From assembly GCA_027623205.1 (NCBI GenBank), contig JAQBYC010000017.1:1-52951 (forward strand): a stretch of DNA of 52,951 nt, written 5' to 3'. The translations under genes were made by a program, and so were the position numbers. This document shows, in pieces, positions 33,008 through 43,971 of this stretch (the stretch's first letter is position 1; the number at the start of each line of letters is the position of its first letter). Source of the stretch: Pseudomonadota bacterium. GTDB taxonomy: Bacteria; Pseudomonadota; Alphaproteobacteria; GCA-2731375. Below the pieces are notes generated by a model that made no database searches, was not told where the DNA came from, and saw only the letters and a program-made list of their open reading frames with translations.

Positions 33008-33847
33008 TCATGGCTGCCATGCTTCGAAAGTGCCGAGCTTCAACGCACGTTTTTCATCATCCGATAGTTTGTAATTAAAGCCATAAGCGGCTGCTTCCCA
33101 ACTGCCGTATGTTGGGTTGGCGACAACAATCCATTGCTTGCCCCATTTGTCCGCATGTTTTTCCATCAAGGCGGCCCGGCCCGCCTGCGTATTCCTATAG
33201 CCGTCCACGAAATCACCAAAGTTGTCGCCGATCAGCAGCAGCACCCGATAATCCTTGCCCACATGGGCCCGTCGCGGGCTCTTCTTCGACGACTCCCATT
33301 CCGGCCGCTCCTTTTTCAGCAGCACCGTATCCACGTTGCCGCCCATGGGATAACCGAATTTCTCCAAATTCTTCCGGGTCGCGTCTTCCAATTTGCCGTC
33401 CCGGTTGGAGACATAAAATATCTTTACCCCCTTGCTGGCGGCGTATTTGGTAAACGCCAGCGATCCCGGAATAGGACGCGAGGTCACGGTGTTGACGAAT
33501 TTGGTCCAGGTTTTGGAATCAAAGCTTTTGCCGTTCAAAACCATCCAGGTCTGATAAGGCGAATTGTCCAGAACGGTTTCATCCACATCCAGGATCACCG
33601 CCGCCGGCTTGTCCAGATAACCATCACCCTGTTCGGCGGCGGCAAGGGCGCTCCAATTGTTGTCGGCCAAAGCCTGATCCAGGCGCAGGGTGGCCAACGC
33701 GTAGGCGGTCAGGGCGCTGCCTTTGAACTCCACCGAATGCTGGGTCCACAGAGTTGCGTTCAGATTATCGTTCGGGCCAGCGCCGGCGGGTATCGCCAAT
33801 AGCGCCGCAGCAGCGAAAATCACTGCCGCTTTCACAAGATTTTTCAT
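33008..33847 (-). CDS. Exported HAD acid phosphatase (class B / e(P4) 5'-nucleotidase-like)
   Basis: A 279-residue protein with a signal peptide (about 1-23, ending GAG-PNDN) and no lipobox Cys, so soluble in the periplasm. The DDDD-type HAD motifs are present: ILDVDETVLDNSPYQ, VSNRDGK, and GDNFGDF. Family members dephosphorylate nucleoside monophosphates and NMN outside the cytoplasm. Its place at the tail of the nucleoside uptake operon fits: it would make nucleosides for the BMP transporter. The start at 33847 has GGGGGAG upstream; the open frame extends further but without a signal peptide at its start. Confidence 0.88.
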   Translation of the reverse strand: MKNLVKAAVIFAAAALLAIPAGAGPNDNLNATLWTQHSVEFKGSALTAYALATLRLDQALADNNWSALAAAEQGDGYLDKPAAVILDVDETVLDNSPYQTWMVLNGKSFDSKTWTKFVNTVTSRPIPGSLAFTKYAASKGVKIFYVSNRDGKLEDATRKNLEKFGYPMGGNVDTVLLKKERPEWESSKKSPRRAHVGKDYRVLLLIGDNFGDFVDGYRNTQAGRAALMEKHADKWGKQWIVVANPTYGSWEAAAYGFNYKLSDDEKRALKLGTFEAWQP

Positions 33848-33881
33848 GTTTGCTCTCCCCCAGTTTGTCTCACGAATGATA

Positions 33882-34577
33882 TCAAAGATTGGCAACCAAA
33901 TCCGGCAAACTACCGATCCGCTCGATCCGCCGGTACCTGGAATGATTGGGTTCCGCCTGATGACGCTCGAATGAGGCCGTGACATGATACGGCACATGGA
34001 CACCATAGCCGCCTAGTTCCAGGATCGGCGTCACGTCGGATGGGATTGAATTGCCTACCATCAAAGTCTGACCGGGCTGGAGACCAAAACGCGCGAACAA
34101 AGCGTCATAGGTCGCCGTATCCTTCAGGGCGACAATTTCAATTGCCTCGAAATAATGAGCCAGCCCGGATTGCGAGATTTTGTTTTGCTGATCCATGACA
34201 TCGCCTTTGGTAATCATGATAAGGCGGTGGCTTCGACCCAAATCAGCCAGCACCGCCTCCACGTCAGGCAGAAGTTCCATCGGCCGGTCCAGCATCGCCT
34301 TGCCCATCATGGCAATCTCGTGGATGTCCGCCGCACTGATCCGCTGGTCGGAAATTTCGATTGCGGCCTCAATCATCGACAGGGTGAAACCCTTGACGCC
34401 ATAACCGAACAGCTTGACGTTACGTTCCTCGACCCCATGCAGCCGGGTCTGGACCTCATCGTGAGGGGCATAGGCGTCAAGAATTTCTGAAAGACGTACC
34501 TGGGTCGCTTGAAAATGGTTCTCCGTGTGCCAGAGCGTATCGTCGGCATCGAAGGCGATGGTCTCAAGGCTGCTCAC
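33882..34577 (-). CDS. HAD-superfamily phosphatase (YjjG-like group)
   Basis: A 231-residue cytoplasmic HAD hydrolase. Motif I is FDADDTLWHTE, motif II MITKGD, the Lys is in IVALKD and motif III is VGNSIPSDVTP. An alpha-helical cap (about 20-90) marks subfamily I. The DxDDTLW start occurs in nucleotidase-like and general house-cleaning phosphatases. Being 45 bp behind deoB and 34 bp before the acid phosphatase, it likely acts on a nucleotide or pentose phosphate; this is inference from position. Confidence 0.85.
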   Translation of the reverse strand: MSSLETIAFDADDTLWHTENHFQATQVRLSEILDAYAPHDEVQTRLHGVEERNVKLFGYGVKGFTLSMIEAAIEISDQRISAADIHEIAMMGKAMLDRPMELLPDVEAVLADLGRSHRLIMITKGDVMDQQNKISQSGLAHYFEAIEIVALKDTATYDALFARFGLQPGQTLMVGNSIPSDVTPILELGGYGVHVPYHVTASFERHQAEPNHSRYRRIERIGSLPDLVANL

Positions 34578-34622
34578 GACCGTCTTCCCGCAAGCGCTGT
34601 GCAGCCTTTGGCATGGCCCCGC

Positions 34623-35846
34623 TCATGACAGACAGGACCTGCCAAAGGGCAAAGGCGAAAGCCCCAAATGCGCCGCGACGCTTTGACCAATGTCCGCGAA
34701 GCTTTCCCGCCGGCCCAGATCGCGGGGCGTAACATTGGGGCCGAACATGATGACGGGGATATTTTCCCGGGTGTGATCACTGCCCGGAAAGGTCGGATCG
34801 CACCCGTGGTCTGCCGTCAATATGGCCAGATCGCCGGGCTGCAGCCTGGCTTCCAACGCCGGTAGCCTAAGGTCGAAGGCTTCGAGCGCCGCGGCGTATC
34901 CCGCGATGTCCCGGCGGTGCCCGTACAATGTGTCAAAATCAACGAAATTGACGAAAACAAGGGCGCCATCCGTGGCGTCCGCCACTTCCCGCAAGGTCAG
35001 AGCGAACAAACCGTCGGTGTTCGCCGCGGTGATTTTTCTGCTGATACCCCGGCCCGCGAAGATATCCGCGATCTTGCCCACGGAAACGACTTCCCGTCCG
35101 GTATCGAACGCATGGTCCAGCAAAGTGGGACCATGCGGTGGCGTGGTCAGATCACGCCGGTTCGCAGTACGCCGGAACTCGCCCGGCACCTCGCCGACGA
35201 AAGGCCGGGCAATGACCCGGGCGATGTTGAGCGGTTCAAGCAGGCTTTTTGCCCTGGCGCATAATTCATAGAGCCGATCCAGGCCAAAATGGGATTCATG
35301 CGCCGCGATCTGGAATACGGAATCGGCGGATGTGTAGCAGATCGGCTTGCCGGTCTCTATATGTTCGACGCCAAGCCGCTCAATGATCTCGGTGCCGGAC
35401 GCGTGGCAGTCCCCCAGGATGCCTGGCAAGGCGCCGTCTTCGATGAGCGTTTCAATAATCCGTGGTGGGAAACACGGCCTGATCCTGGGAAAATAGCCCC
35501 AATCGAAATCCACCGGCAACCCGGCGATTTCCCAATGGCCACTCGGTGTATCCTTGCCACGGCTGGTTTCCGATGCAAAACCGTGCGCGCCCGCGGGTGC
35601 AGCATGAGCCGCCAACCCTGCCGGCAGCCGTCCGCTGCTCGCCGCTGCCGCGTGGGCCAGACCCAGCCGGATCAGGTTTGGCACCACCAGCCTCCCCTGA
35701 CGCAGGCCCGGACGATCAGCCTTGCCCAGAGCGCAGGCTTCCGCAATATGACCCCAGGTATCGGCGCCACTATCGCCGAAGTCCGCCGCATCCGCCGCGC
35801 CGCCGATGCCGAGAGAATCAATCACCAGAATGAAGGCGCGGGTCAT
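34623..35846 (-). CDS. deoB: Phosphopentomutase
   Basis: A 407-residue alkaline-phosphatase-superfamily mutase that converts (deoxy)ribose 1-phosphate to 5-phosphate. The N-terminal metal motif [18 protein letters not shown], the phosphoacceptor [12 protein letters not shown] and the C-terminal [19 protein letters not shown] are all present. It takes the sugar phosphates produced by the two phosphorylases upstream. The ATG overlaps the deoA stop (ATGA). The next enzyme, DeoC aldolase, is not in the window. Confidence 0.96.
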   Translation of the reverse strand: MTRAFILVIDSLGIGGAADAADFGDSGADTWGHIAEACALGKADRPGLRQGRLVVPNLIRLGLAHAAAASSGRLPAGLAAHAAPAGAHGFASETSRGKDTPSGHWEIAGLPVDFDWGYFPRIRPCFPPRIIETLIEDGALPGILGDCHASGTEIIERLGVEHIETGKPICYTSADSVFQIAAHESHFGLDRLYELCARAKSLLEPLNIARVIARPFVGEVPGEFRRTANRRDLTTPPHGPTLLDHAFDTGREVVSVGKIADIFAGRGISRKITAANTDGLFALTLREVADATDGALVFVNFVDFDTLYGHRRDIAGYAAALEAFDLRLPALEARLQPGDLAILTADHGCDPTFPGSDHTRENIPVIMFGPNVTPRDLGRRESFADIGQSVAAHLGLSPLPFGRSCLS

Positions 35847-37180
35847 AAATTTTCCCCCGTGATGCGTTGACGAACCATCGGAGCCGGTTGCGGCGCGCTG
35901 TCGGCAACGGCAAAAGCCGCGCGCAATTGCGCGATCGCGGCGTCGGCGGCGGCTTCGTCACGGGCGTGGATCATGGCCAATGGCCGATCCGGGCCGACCC
36001 GGTCGCCGATGCCGCGGACCTCGCTCAAACCTACCGCATGGTCGATGTCATCGCCGGCCCGGCGGCGGCCGCCACCCAGGCCGACGACGGCAACGCCCAC
36101 AGCCCGGGCGTCCACCGCACTGATAACACCAGCGCCATGAGATAGGCACGGTATCCGCAAAGGGGCGGCTGGCAGGCGCCGGGCGTGAGCCTCCAGGAAA
36201 TCCGTGGGACCGCCAAGGGCGGCGACCATGCGAGCGAAATGAGCTGCCGCAGCCGTGCTATCCAACGCCTGTTCAGCCTTGCGCCGCCCATCTTCGACGC
36301 AGTCGGTGATGCCGCCCAAGGTCAGCATGTCTGCCGCCAAGGCCATGACAATCGCATGCAGACGGCTATCACGTTGCCCCTTGCCGGTTAGATAATCGAC
36401 GGCTTCCCCGACTTCGAGAGCATTGCCGACGGTACGGCCCAGGACCTGATCCATGTCGGTGATCAGCGCGACGGTTTCAAGACCGGCGCCGTTGGCGACG
36501 CTGACGATGCTGCGCGCCAATTGCTCTGCCATGGCCTCCTCAACCGCAAAGGCGCCACTGCCGGTTTTGACGTCCATCACCAGGCCCTGGAGGCCCGCGG
36601 CCAGTTTCTTCGATAGGATCGAGGCGGTGATCAGGGGAACCGATTCCACCGTCGCCGTGACATCGCGGATGGCATAAAAACGGCGGTCGGCGGGCGCAAG
36701 GTCGGCGGTCTGGCCAATGATGGCGCAACCCGTATCCGCCACCACCGTGCGGAACAAGGCGTTGTCGGGCGTCGTTACATAGCCGGGAATGGAATCGAGC
36801 TTATCAAGGGTGCCGCCCGTATGCCCCAAGCCCCGGCCGGAAATCATCGGCACGAAACCGCCGCAGGCGGCAACGATCGGCGCCAGCATCAGGCTGACCT
36901 TGTCGCCGACGCCGCCGGTGGAATGCTTATCCAGCACCGGACCGGGCAGATCGAGACCGGACCAGTCAAGCACGCTGCCCGAATGGGTCATCTCACGTGT
37001 CAGGATGACGCATTCGTCCATGCTCATGCCTTGGAAAAACACCGCCATGGCGAATGCGGCCACTTGTCCCTCGCTGATCGACTGGTCCGTCAGGCCGCGC
37101 ACCATGAAGACAATTTCCTCTGGCGTAAGGCTTTCGCCATCCCGCTTTCGACGGATGATCTCCTGGGGCAAAAGCATCAT
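35843..37180 (-). CDS. deoA: Thymidine phosphorylase
   Basis: A 445-residue pyrimidine nucleoside phosphorylase. Phosphate-binding [14 protein letters not shown], glycine-rich [22 protein letters not shown] and [10 protein letters not shown] are the family's defining blocks, and the length equals E. coli DeoA. It splits thymidine and deoxyuridine to base and deoxyribose 1-phosphate. It overlaps punA upstream and deoB downstream by four bases each, so the three are translationally coupled. Confidence 0.96.
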   Translation of the reverse strand: MMLLPQEIIRRKRDGESLTPEEIVFMVRGLTDQSISEGQVAAFAMAVFFQGMSMDECVILTREMTHSGSVLDWSGLDLPGPVLDKHSTGGVGDKVSLMLAPIVAACGGFVPMISGRGLGHTGGTLDKLDSIPGYVTTPDNALFRTVVADTGCAIIGQTADLAPADRRFYAIRDVTATVESVPLITASILSKKLAAGLQGLVMDVKTGSGAFAVEEAMAEQLARSIVSVANGAGLETVALITDMDQVLGRTVGNALEVGEAVDYLTGKGQRDSRLHAIVMALAADMLTLGGITDCVEDGRRKAEQALDSTAAAAHFARMVAALGGPTDFLEAHARRLPAAPLRIPCLSHGAGVISAVDARAVGVAVVGLGGGRRRAGDDIDHAVGLSEVRGIGDRVGPDRPLAMIHARDEAAADAAIAQLRAAFAVADSAPQPAPMVRQRITGENL

Positions 37181-37983
37181 CTAATCTGGCCCTGATAGCG
37201 CGCCAGAAAACCGGTCAGCAGGATTTGTAGCGCCTGTGAGGCGCGATCGGCCGCCGCCATAGTCTGGGCGTGGCTCAAGGGCGTGTCGCTCAACCCGGCC
37301 GCGAGGTTGGTGATGACCGACAGGGCGGCCACTTTCAGACCGGCGTGGCGGGCCAGGATCACTTCCGGCACGGTGGACATGCCGACCGCATCCGCGCCCA
37401 GAATATTCGCGGCCCTGATTTCCGCGGGCGTTTCGAAATTGGGCCCGCAGAACCACATGTAGACGCCATCGTCGAGATCGATGCCGGCGGCGGCAGCCGC
37501 CTTGTGAAACATCGCGCGAAGGTTCTGATCGTAGGCGCCGCACAGATCTACGAAGCGCGCACTGTCCGGCTCGCCGAACAGGGGTGAAACGCCGGTAAAG
37601 TTGATGTGGTCGGACACCAGCATGATGCTGCCCGGGCCTGTGCCGGGGTTCACGCTGCCTGCCGCGTTGGTGATGATCATGCACTCAACGCCCAAGGCTG
37701 CAAGGGTGCGAACCGGGATTTTCATGCCGCCCGCCTGGCCGCTTTCATAGTAGTGGGTTCGGCCCTGCATTACCGCGACCGGCATGCCGCTGACGCTGCC
37801 AAGCAGCAGGCGACCTGCATGTCCCGCCACCCCCGTTTCCGGAAATCCCGGCAGGTCGGCATAGGAAATGGCGACCCCATCATCAAGCGTGTCGGCAAAG
37901 CCGCTCAGACCAGAGCCCAGGATCAGGCCGACCTTGGGGGCGAAATCCGGCGCCCGTGCGCGAATGAGATCAATGGCGCTCAT
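37177..37983 (-). CDS. punA: Purine nucleoside phosphorylase (trimeric, PunA/XapA type)
   Basis: A 268-residue family 2 phosphorylase. GLILGSGLSGFAD holds the phosphate loop, GRTHYYE the catalytic His, ITNAAGSVNPG and GPNFETPAEIR the purine and sugar sites, and GMSTVPEVILARH the C-terminal helix. It cleaves inosine, guanosine or xanthosine and their deoxy forms to base and (deoxy)ribose 1-phosphate. Overlap ATGA with cdd upstream and with deoA downstream. Confidence 0.95.
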   Translation of the reverse strand: MSAIDLIRARAPDFAPKVGLILGSGLSGFADTLDDGVAISYADLPGFPETGVAGHAGRLLLGSVSGMPVAVMQGRTHYYESGQAGGMKIPVRTLAALGVECMIITNAAGSVNPGTGPGSIMLVSDHINFTGVSPLFGEPDSARFVDLCGAYDQNLRAMFHKAAAAAGIDLDDGVYMWFCGPNFETPAEIRAANILGADAVGMSTVPEVILARHAGLKVAALSVITNLAAGLSDTPLSHAQTMAAADRASQALQILLTGFLARYQGQIR

Positions 37984-38387
37984 TCGTCCCGACCCGGCCT
38001 GACATGCTCGGGCCCGAAGGAGAAAGGCAGTAATTCGCCCAGCGTAAAGCTGCGGCGCAAGCCTTCGGGGCCGCAGACGTGGATCGGCGTGGCCGCGTCG
38101 GCAAATTCCCGTAGCCGCTGCCGGCAGCCGCCGCAGGGCGTAACCAGGGCATCGCCAGTGCCGATGACGGCGGCCTCGATCAACTTTTCTTCGCCAGCCA
38201 TGACCAACTGAGAGATCGCCGCGGCCTCGGCGCAGCAGCCCTCGGGAAAGGCGGCATTTTCCACATTGCAGCCGGCATAGAGGGCGCCGCTTTCCCCACG
38301 CACCACGGCGCCAACCCGAAATTTGGAATAAGGCGCATAGGCCTTGGCCATTGCCTGTTGGGCCAAGTTAAACATCGCATCATCCAT
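37980..38387 (-). CDS. cdd: Cytidine deaminase
   Basis: A 135-residue homotetrameric-type cytidine deaminase. Zinc ligands are Cys52 in CCAEAAA and Cys85/Cys88 in PCGGCRQ; Glu54 is the proton shuttle; FRVGAVV and GCNVENAAFPEG bind the nucleoside. It converts imported cytidine and deoxycytidine to the uridines that DeoA-type enzymes accept. It begins one base after the upstream permease stop. Confidence 0.95.
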   Translation of the reverse strand: MDDAMFNLAQQAMAKAYAPYSKFRVGAVVRGESGALYAGCNVENAAFPEGCCAEAAAISQLVMAGEEKLIEAAVIGTGDALVTPCGGCRQRLREFADAATPIHVCGPEGLRRSFTLGELLPFSFGPEHVRPGRDE

Positions 38388-38388
38388 C

Positions 38389-39363
38389 TCACGCCTCCTT
38401 GACGTAGGGTACGCCGATGGCTTTGGGCGCCACCGCCTTGCCGATGAAACCGGCCAACAGGACGACGGTCAAGATATATGGCAGGGCCTGGATCAATTGC
38501 ACCGGGATTTCGCCGATGCCCGGCACGACGACGCCCTGCAGGCGAATTGCGACCGCATCCAGCAGACCGAACATGAGACAGGCGCCAAGCGCCGGAACAG
38601 GCCGCCATTTGCCGAAGATCATGGCCGCCAGCGCGATATATCCCTGGCCCGCGGACATGTTCTGCACAAAGCCGGCGTTTTGCGCAATTGCAAGGTAGGT
38701 TCCGGCGATACCGGTCAAAAGACCGCCGATGAGCACCGCACGGTAACGCAGCCAGGCAACCGAAATGCCGGCGGTATCGACCGCCTGCGGGTTTTCGCCG
38801 ACCGCGCGCAGGCGCAGGCCGAAACGGGTACGGTAGACCACCCACCAGGTCGCAAATACGGCGGAAAAGGCTATATAGACCAACAGATTATGGCCACTCA
38901 GAAAACCGCTATAAAGCGTGCCGAGCAGCGGCACATCCCGCAGAACATCGGCGAAAGGCAGGGTAATCGGCATAAAGCGGGCATCCGGTCCGACACTGGG
39001 CGTCTGGCCGCCGCGCTGGAACCAGGCGATGCCCAGCACCACGGTCAGGCCGGAGACCATAATATTGATGGCTACGCCGCTGACCACGTGGTTGCCGTTG
39101 TGGGTGATGCAGGCAAAACCATGCAGCAGGGCAAGACAGATTGCCAGAGCGATCCCGGCGCCCAGGGCAAGCCATACGGATCCGGTCACGGCGGCGACAC
39201 TGGCGGAGATGAAGGCGGCGCCCAGCATTTTGCCTTCCAGTCCGATGTCGATGATGCCGGCGCGTTCCGAGAACAGGCCGGCCATGGCGCACAGGATCAA
39301 AGGCGTCGCCACCCGCACCGTGGCATTGGCGGTCAGGACAGTGAAGACGAAAGCATCTTCCAT
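38389..39363 (-). CDS. Nucleoside ABC transporter, permease 2 (YufQ/NupQ-like)
   Basis: A 324-residue BPD_transp_2 permease with about 8-10 membrane segments. ATPLILCAMAGLFSERAGIIDIGLEGKM at the start contains the family's ERAG-ID-GLEG loop; the N-terminal segments and GENPQAVDTAGI (EAA-like coupling loop) follow as in the YufQ group. It pairs with the permease just upstream (3 bp gap) to form the channel of the BMP-dependent importer. Confidence 0.9.
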   Translation of the reverse strand: MEDAFVFTVLTANATVRVATPLILCAMAGLFSERAGIIDIGLEGKMLGAAFISASVAAVTGSVWLALGAGIALAICLALLHGFACITHNGNHVVSGVAINIMVSGLTVVLGIAWFQRGGQTPSVGPDARFMPITLPFADVLRDVPLLGTLYSGFLSGHNLLVYIAFSAVFATWWVVYRTRFGLRLRAVGENPQAVDTAGISVAWLRYRAVLIGGLLTGIAGTYLAIAQNAGFVQNMSAGQGYIALAAMIFGKWRPVPALGACLMFGLLDAVAIRLQGVVVPGIGEIPVQLIQALPYILTVVLLAGFIGKAVAPKAIGVPYVKEA

Positions 39364-39366
39364 TGC

Positions 39367-40490
39367 CTAGGCCGCCGACACCGCAGGTTCAGGGCGCGGC
39401 TTCACGGCATAATAGATCCGCGCCACCCAGGGCGCCGTCATATAGGCCAAGGCGCCGGAAAATAGAATGACCAGTCCCTGTATGGTTACCACCAATTCGC
39501 GGGTGATGCCGGGCACCTCAAACGCCAGTTCCGCGCCGCCTTGATAAAGCACGCCGAACAGCAGGCTTGCCAGGACCACGCCGATGGGGTGATTGCGGCC
39601 CATCAGGGAAACGGCAATCCCGGTAAAGCCATAGCCGGCGGTAAAATCGAGCAGCAATCTGTGATGTACACCCATCACTTCGTTCATCCCGACAAACCCG
39701 GCCAGGCCACCCGAGATGCACATTGTGATGACAATGACGCGGCGGGGATTGACGCCGGCGTAGACCGCCGCCCGCTCGTTATGGCCCACGGTGCGCAATT
39801 CATAGCCCCATCGGGTCCGCCAGATATAGGCGCCCAATCCAAGACAGCAAACCGCCGCCCAGACGATCGAGACGTTGAGCGGCGAGCGGGCGAAGGAGAC
39901 GCCAATCCAGGCAAGCGCCTCGTGCACGAAAGGCAGATGACCACTGACATCGAACTCCCGGCTCTGCGGTGACATTTGGCCGGGCTGGATCAGGACATTG
40001 ACCATCAGGTAGACCATCAGCGCCGCGGCAATGAAATTGAACATGATGGTGGTGATCACGATGTGGCTGCCGCGGCAGGCCTGCAGGTACGCCGGCACCG
40101 CCGCCCAGGCGGCGCCGAAGATCGCCGAGGCCAGCAATCCCAGCGGCAGCAACAGGACCATGGGCAGTGCGGAATCAAGGGCCAGCATGACCAGACCAAC
40201 CCCCAGGCCGCCGATATAGGCCTGCCCTTCGCCGCCGATGTTGAACAGTCCGGCGTGAAAGGCGATGGCCACCGCAAGACCCGCAAAGGTGAAATTGGTG
40301 GCGTAGTAGAGGGTGTAGCCGATGCCTTCCTGATAACCCAGGGCGCCTTTCACCATCACGGCCATCGCGGCAAACGGGTCTTCACCGATGGCAGCGATAA
40401 TCAAGCCGGAGACGATCAGGGCCAGGGCTATGTTGAGCACTGGGATCACGCCAGTATCGATCCAGCGGGGGAGGCTGGCGGCAGGCATAT

Positions 40491-40494
<4 letters not shown>
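39367..40494 (-). CDS. Nucleoside ABC transporter, permease 1 (YufP/NupP-like)
   Basis: A 375-residue BPD_transp_2 permease. NFTFAGLAVAIAFHAGLFNIGGEGQ carries the FNIGGEGQ loop typical of YufP-type proteins (compare the IDIGLEG loop of the second permease). The coupling loop is GHNERAAVYAGVNPRRV. It overlaps the ATPase gene by four bases. Together with the other permease it forms a heterodimeric channel. Confidence 0.9.
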
Positions 40495-42071
<1,577 letters not shown>

Positions 42072-42083
42072 ATGAGCATAACA

Positions 42084-42113
42084 AATGCCAAAACTATGAA
42101 TGCCAAAACTACC
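42084..42113. repeat. Two tandem 15 bp units
   Basis: AATGCCAAAACTATG is followed directly by AATGCCAAAACTACC in the 55 bp gap between the BMP gene and the ATPase gene. A third partial unit (AATGA) follows. It may tune spacing or stability of the transcript; no function is evident. Confidence 0.6.
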
Positions 42114-42126
42114 AATGATCGGGCGG

Positions 42127-43122
42127 CTATTTGCAGCTTTTGTCGCTCATGTAGTCGTGCACCATTATCCTGCCGGCAATGATATCAGCCTTGGCCGCGT
42201 CGACCTGGGCTTTCATATCGCCTGAAATCAGGGCCTTGTTATTTTCGTCCAAGGCCCAGTCGATACCGCCTTCCTTCAACCCGAAGACCTTGATGCCGGC
42301 CTTCCAGGTGCCGCTCCTGGCTTCCATGAATGTTGTGTAGGCCGCGACATCGACCCGTTTCAACATCGAGGTCAGCATCGTGCCCGGCTGCAGATAGTTC
42401 TGATTGGAATCGGTGCCGATGGCCAGTTTGCCGGCGTCTTTCGCCGCCTGATAGACGCCGACGCCGGTACCGCCCGCGGCGGCAAATACGACATCGACAC
42501 CCTGACCGAATTGGCCGCGGGTCAGTTCAGCGCCGCGGCTTGGATCGCTCCAGGCCGACGGCGTGGTGCCGGTCATGTTCTGAATGACGTCGATTTTGCT
42601 ACTGACATATTTGGCGCCTTTTTCGTAGCCGCACGCGAAACGGCGTATCAGCGGAATATCCATGCCGCCGATAAAGCCAATCTTGCCCGATTTGCTGGCC
42701 ATCGCCGCCAGCATGCCGACCAGGAACGAGCCTTCATGCTCCTTGAACAACAGTGATTGCACGTTGGGCGCGACAACGTAACCGTCGATGATGGCGAACT
42801 TGGTGTTGGGAAACTCCTTCGCCACTTTTTCGATAGCGGAAGATTGGGCGAACCCGACGCCAAGGATTATGTCGGAACCACGCTGGGCCATTTTGCGGAT
42901 CGCCTGTTCCCGCTGGGTCGGGTTGGTGATCACGAACTCGCGGTGCTTGACGCCGGTTTCCTTGTTGAATTTCAAGACGCCGTCATTGACGCCCTGGTTG
43001 AACGACTTGTCAAACTTGCCACCCATATCGAAAACCACCGCCGGCCGCAGATCTGCCGCCGAAACCGCGGCCGATGCCACCAAAAGGATTGCAGATGCCA
43101 AAAAAACGGATGCGGGTTTCAT
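42127..43122 (-). CDS. BMP-family (Med/PnrA-like) nucleoside-binding lipoprotein-type protein
   Basis: A 331-residue substrate-binding protein with a cleavable signal peptide (about 1-23, SAAVSA-AD); no lipobox Cys, so free in the periplasm. VVFDMGGKFDKSFNQG, FAIIDGYV, FIGGMDIPLIRRFACGY and AAGGTGVGVYQAAKD are the BMP/PnrA family blocks. Purine and pyrimidine nucleosides are the known ligands of this family. As first gene of the operon, it has a GGGGAGAGAG Shine-Dalgarno site and the TTGCCA half-site cluster upstream. Confidence 0.93.
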   Translation of the reverse strand: MKPASVFLASAILLVASAAVSAADLRPAVVFDMGGKFDKSFNQGVNDGVLKFNKETGVKHREFVITNPTQREQAIRKMAQRGSDIILGVGFAQSSAIEKVAKEFPNTKFAIIDGYVVAPNVQSLLFKEHEGSFLVGMLAAMASKSGKIGFIGGMDIPLIRRFACGYEKGAKYVSSKIDVIQNMTGTTPSAWSDPSRGAELTRGQFGQGVDVVFAAAGGTGVGVYQAAKDAGKLAIGTDSNQNYLQPGTMLTSMLKRVDVAAYTTFMEARSGTWKAGIKVFGLKEGGIDWALDENNKALISGDMKAQVDAAKADIIAGRIMVHDYMSDKSCK

Positions 43123-43181
43123 AATGCTCTCTCCCCAATTGTTCTCGTGCCTTATGCCGGCGGCCCACGGCGCACCGATTA

Positions 43182-43280
43182 CTTGCCAACCGATACCCTA
43201 GTAGTCCAGCATTGGTACTGGCAAGATGGACTCTGCATTATTGGCAAAATAGCGCACGTAGGATCTGCCGTATTGGCAAG
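43182..43280. promoter_or_regulatory. Cluster of TTGCCA half-sites upstream of the nucleoside operon
   Basis: Within 100 bp upstream of the BMP gene, CTTGCCA (43182) and its inverse TGGCAAG (43219) form an inverted repeat; TTGGCAA recurs at 43241 and 43273. Four related half-sites in one promoter region suggest an operator for an unidentified repressor. No regulator gene lies next to it. Confidence 0.35.
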
Positions 43281-43971
43281 TATACGATCAGCTCATCGCT
43301 TTCACCCTCATCGCCGAAGGCGAAGGGCAAAGCCGCATCGGCGATCTATTGCCATCGCCTACCCGGCAAGCAGATACTTGAACGACCGCAAAACGCCGAT
43401 GGTAGAATTTCGGCATGCAACAGAATAATCCATGGCGGTTGGCCTTCGCCGCTTTACTGTTAAAATGTGATATGTTCGCAACCCATTCTAGTTGAAAGTT
43501 CATAACCGCGGCGAGGCCATGACGTAAGGAATTCGGGTAAACTGGAGCACGCTTCAGACAAGTACCTGGGTTTGGCGGAAATCCTTTACCTGAACGCCGC
43601 CATCGCTATGTTGCTGATATTTACCGTGATTGACGCAGTCGTATTGAGTTTCGGCCCTTGGCCGGAAGTAGCTTTGGTGAAGGCGGAGCATGGGCTGTTC
43701 TTCATTTATCCGGATCTTCTGCTCCTACCGATGCCGCGGCTTTACAAAGCCTAAGTACAACATAGAGAAAGCAAGCGCGGTGCTCGAGAACCGGCAAAAT
43801 CAAAGAGCATTGGTCGAAGACCGCATTTTGCCAGTGGCCAAACGTCGACCACGCCTTCAACAATCGCCCGACGAATCGCATAGTGGCAGTTCTCTGCTGC
43901 CCCATTCGCGACATTCACAGTCCGCTCCGATCAGTGTGGATTTGGATGAGGTACACCGCTAGAGTTCCACA
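43281..43971. other. Gene-poor stretch before the cyclase gene
   Basis: About 690 bp with no convincing gene. One plus-strand frame (43506-43754) encodes a hydrophobic segment (NAAIAMLLIFTVIDAVVLSFG) and a basic end, but its only start codons are TTG or similar (43572) without a ribosome site; it may be a remnant of a small membrane protein. The region is less GC-rich than its surroundings, like the next gene, and may have arrived with it. Confidence 0.35.

Noticed and set aside
34574-34780. 68-codon minus frame between deoB and the HAD gene
   Set aside because: It overlaps the end of deoB in another frame and has no ribosome site; a shadow.
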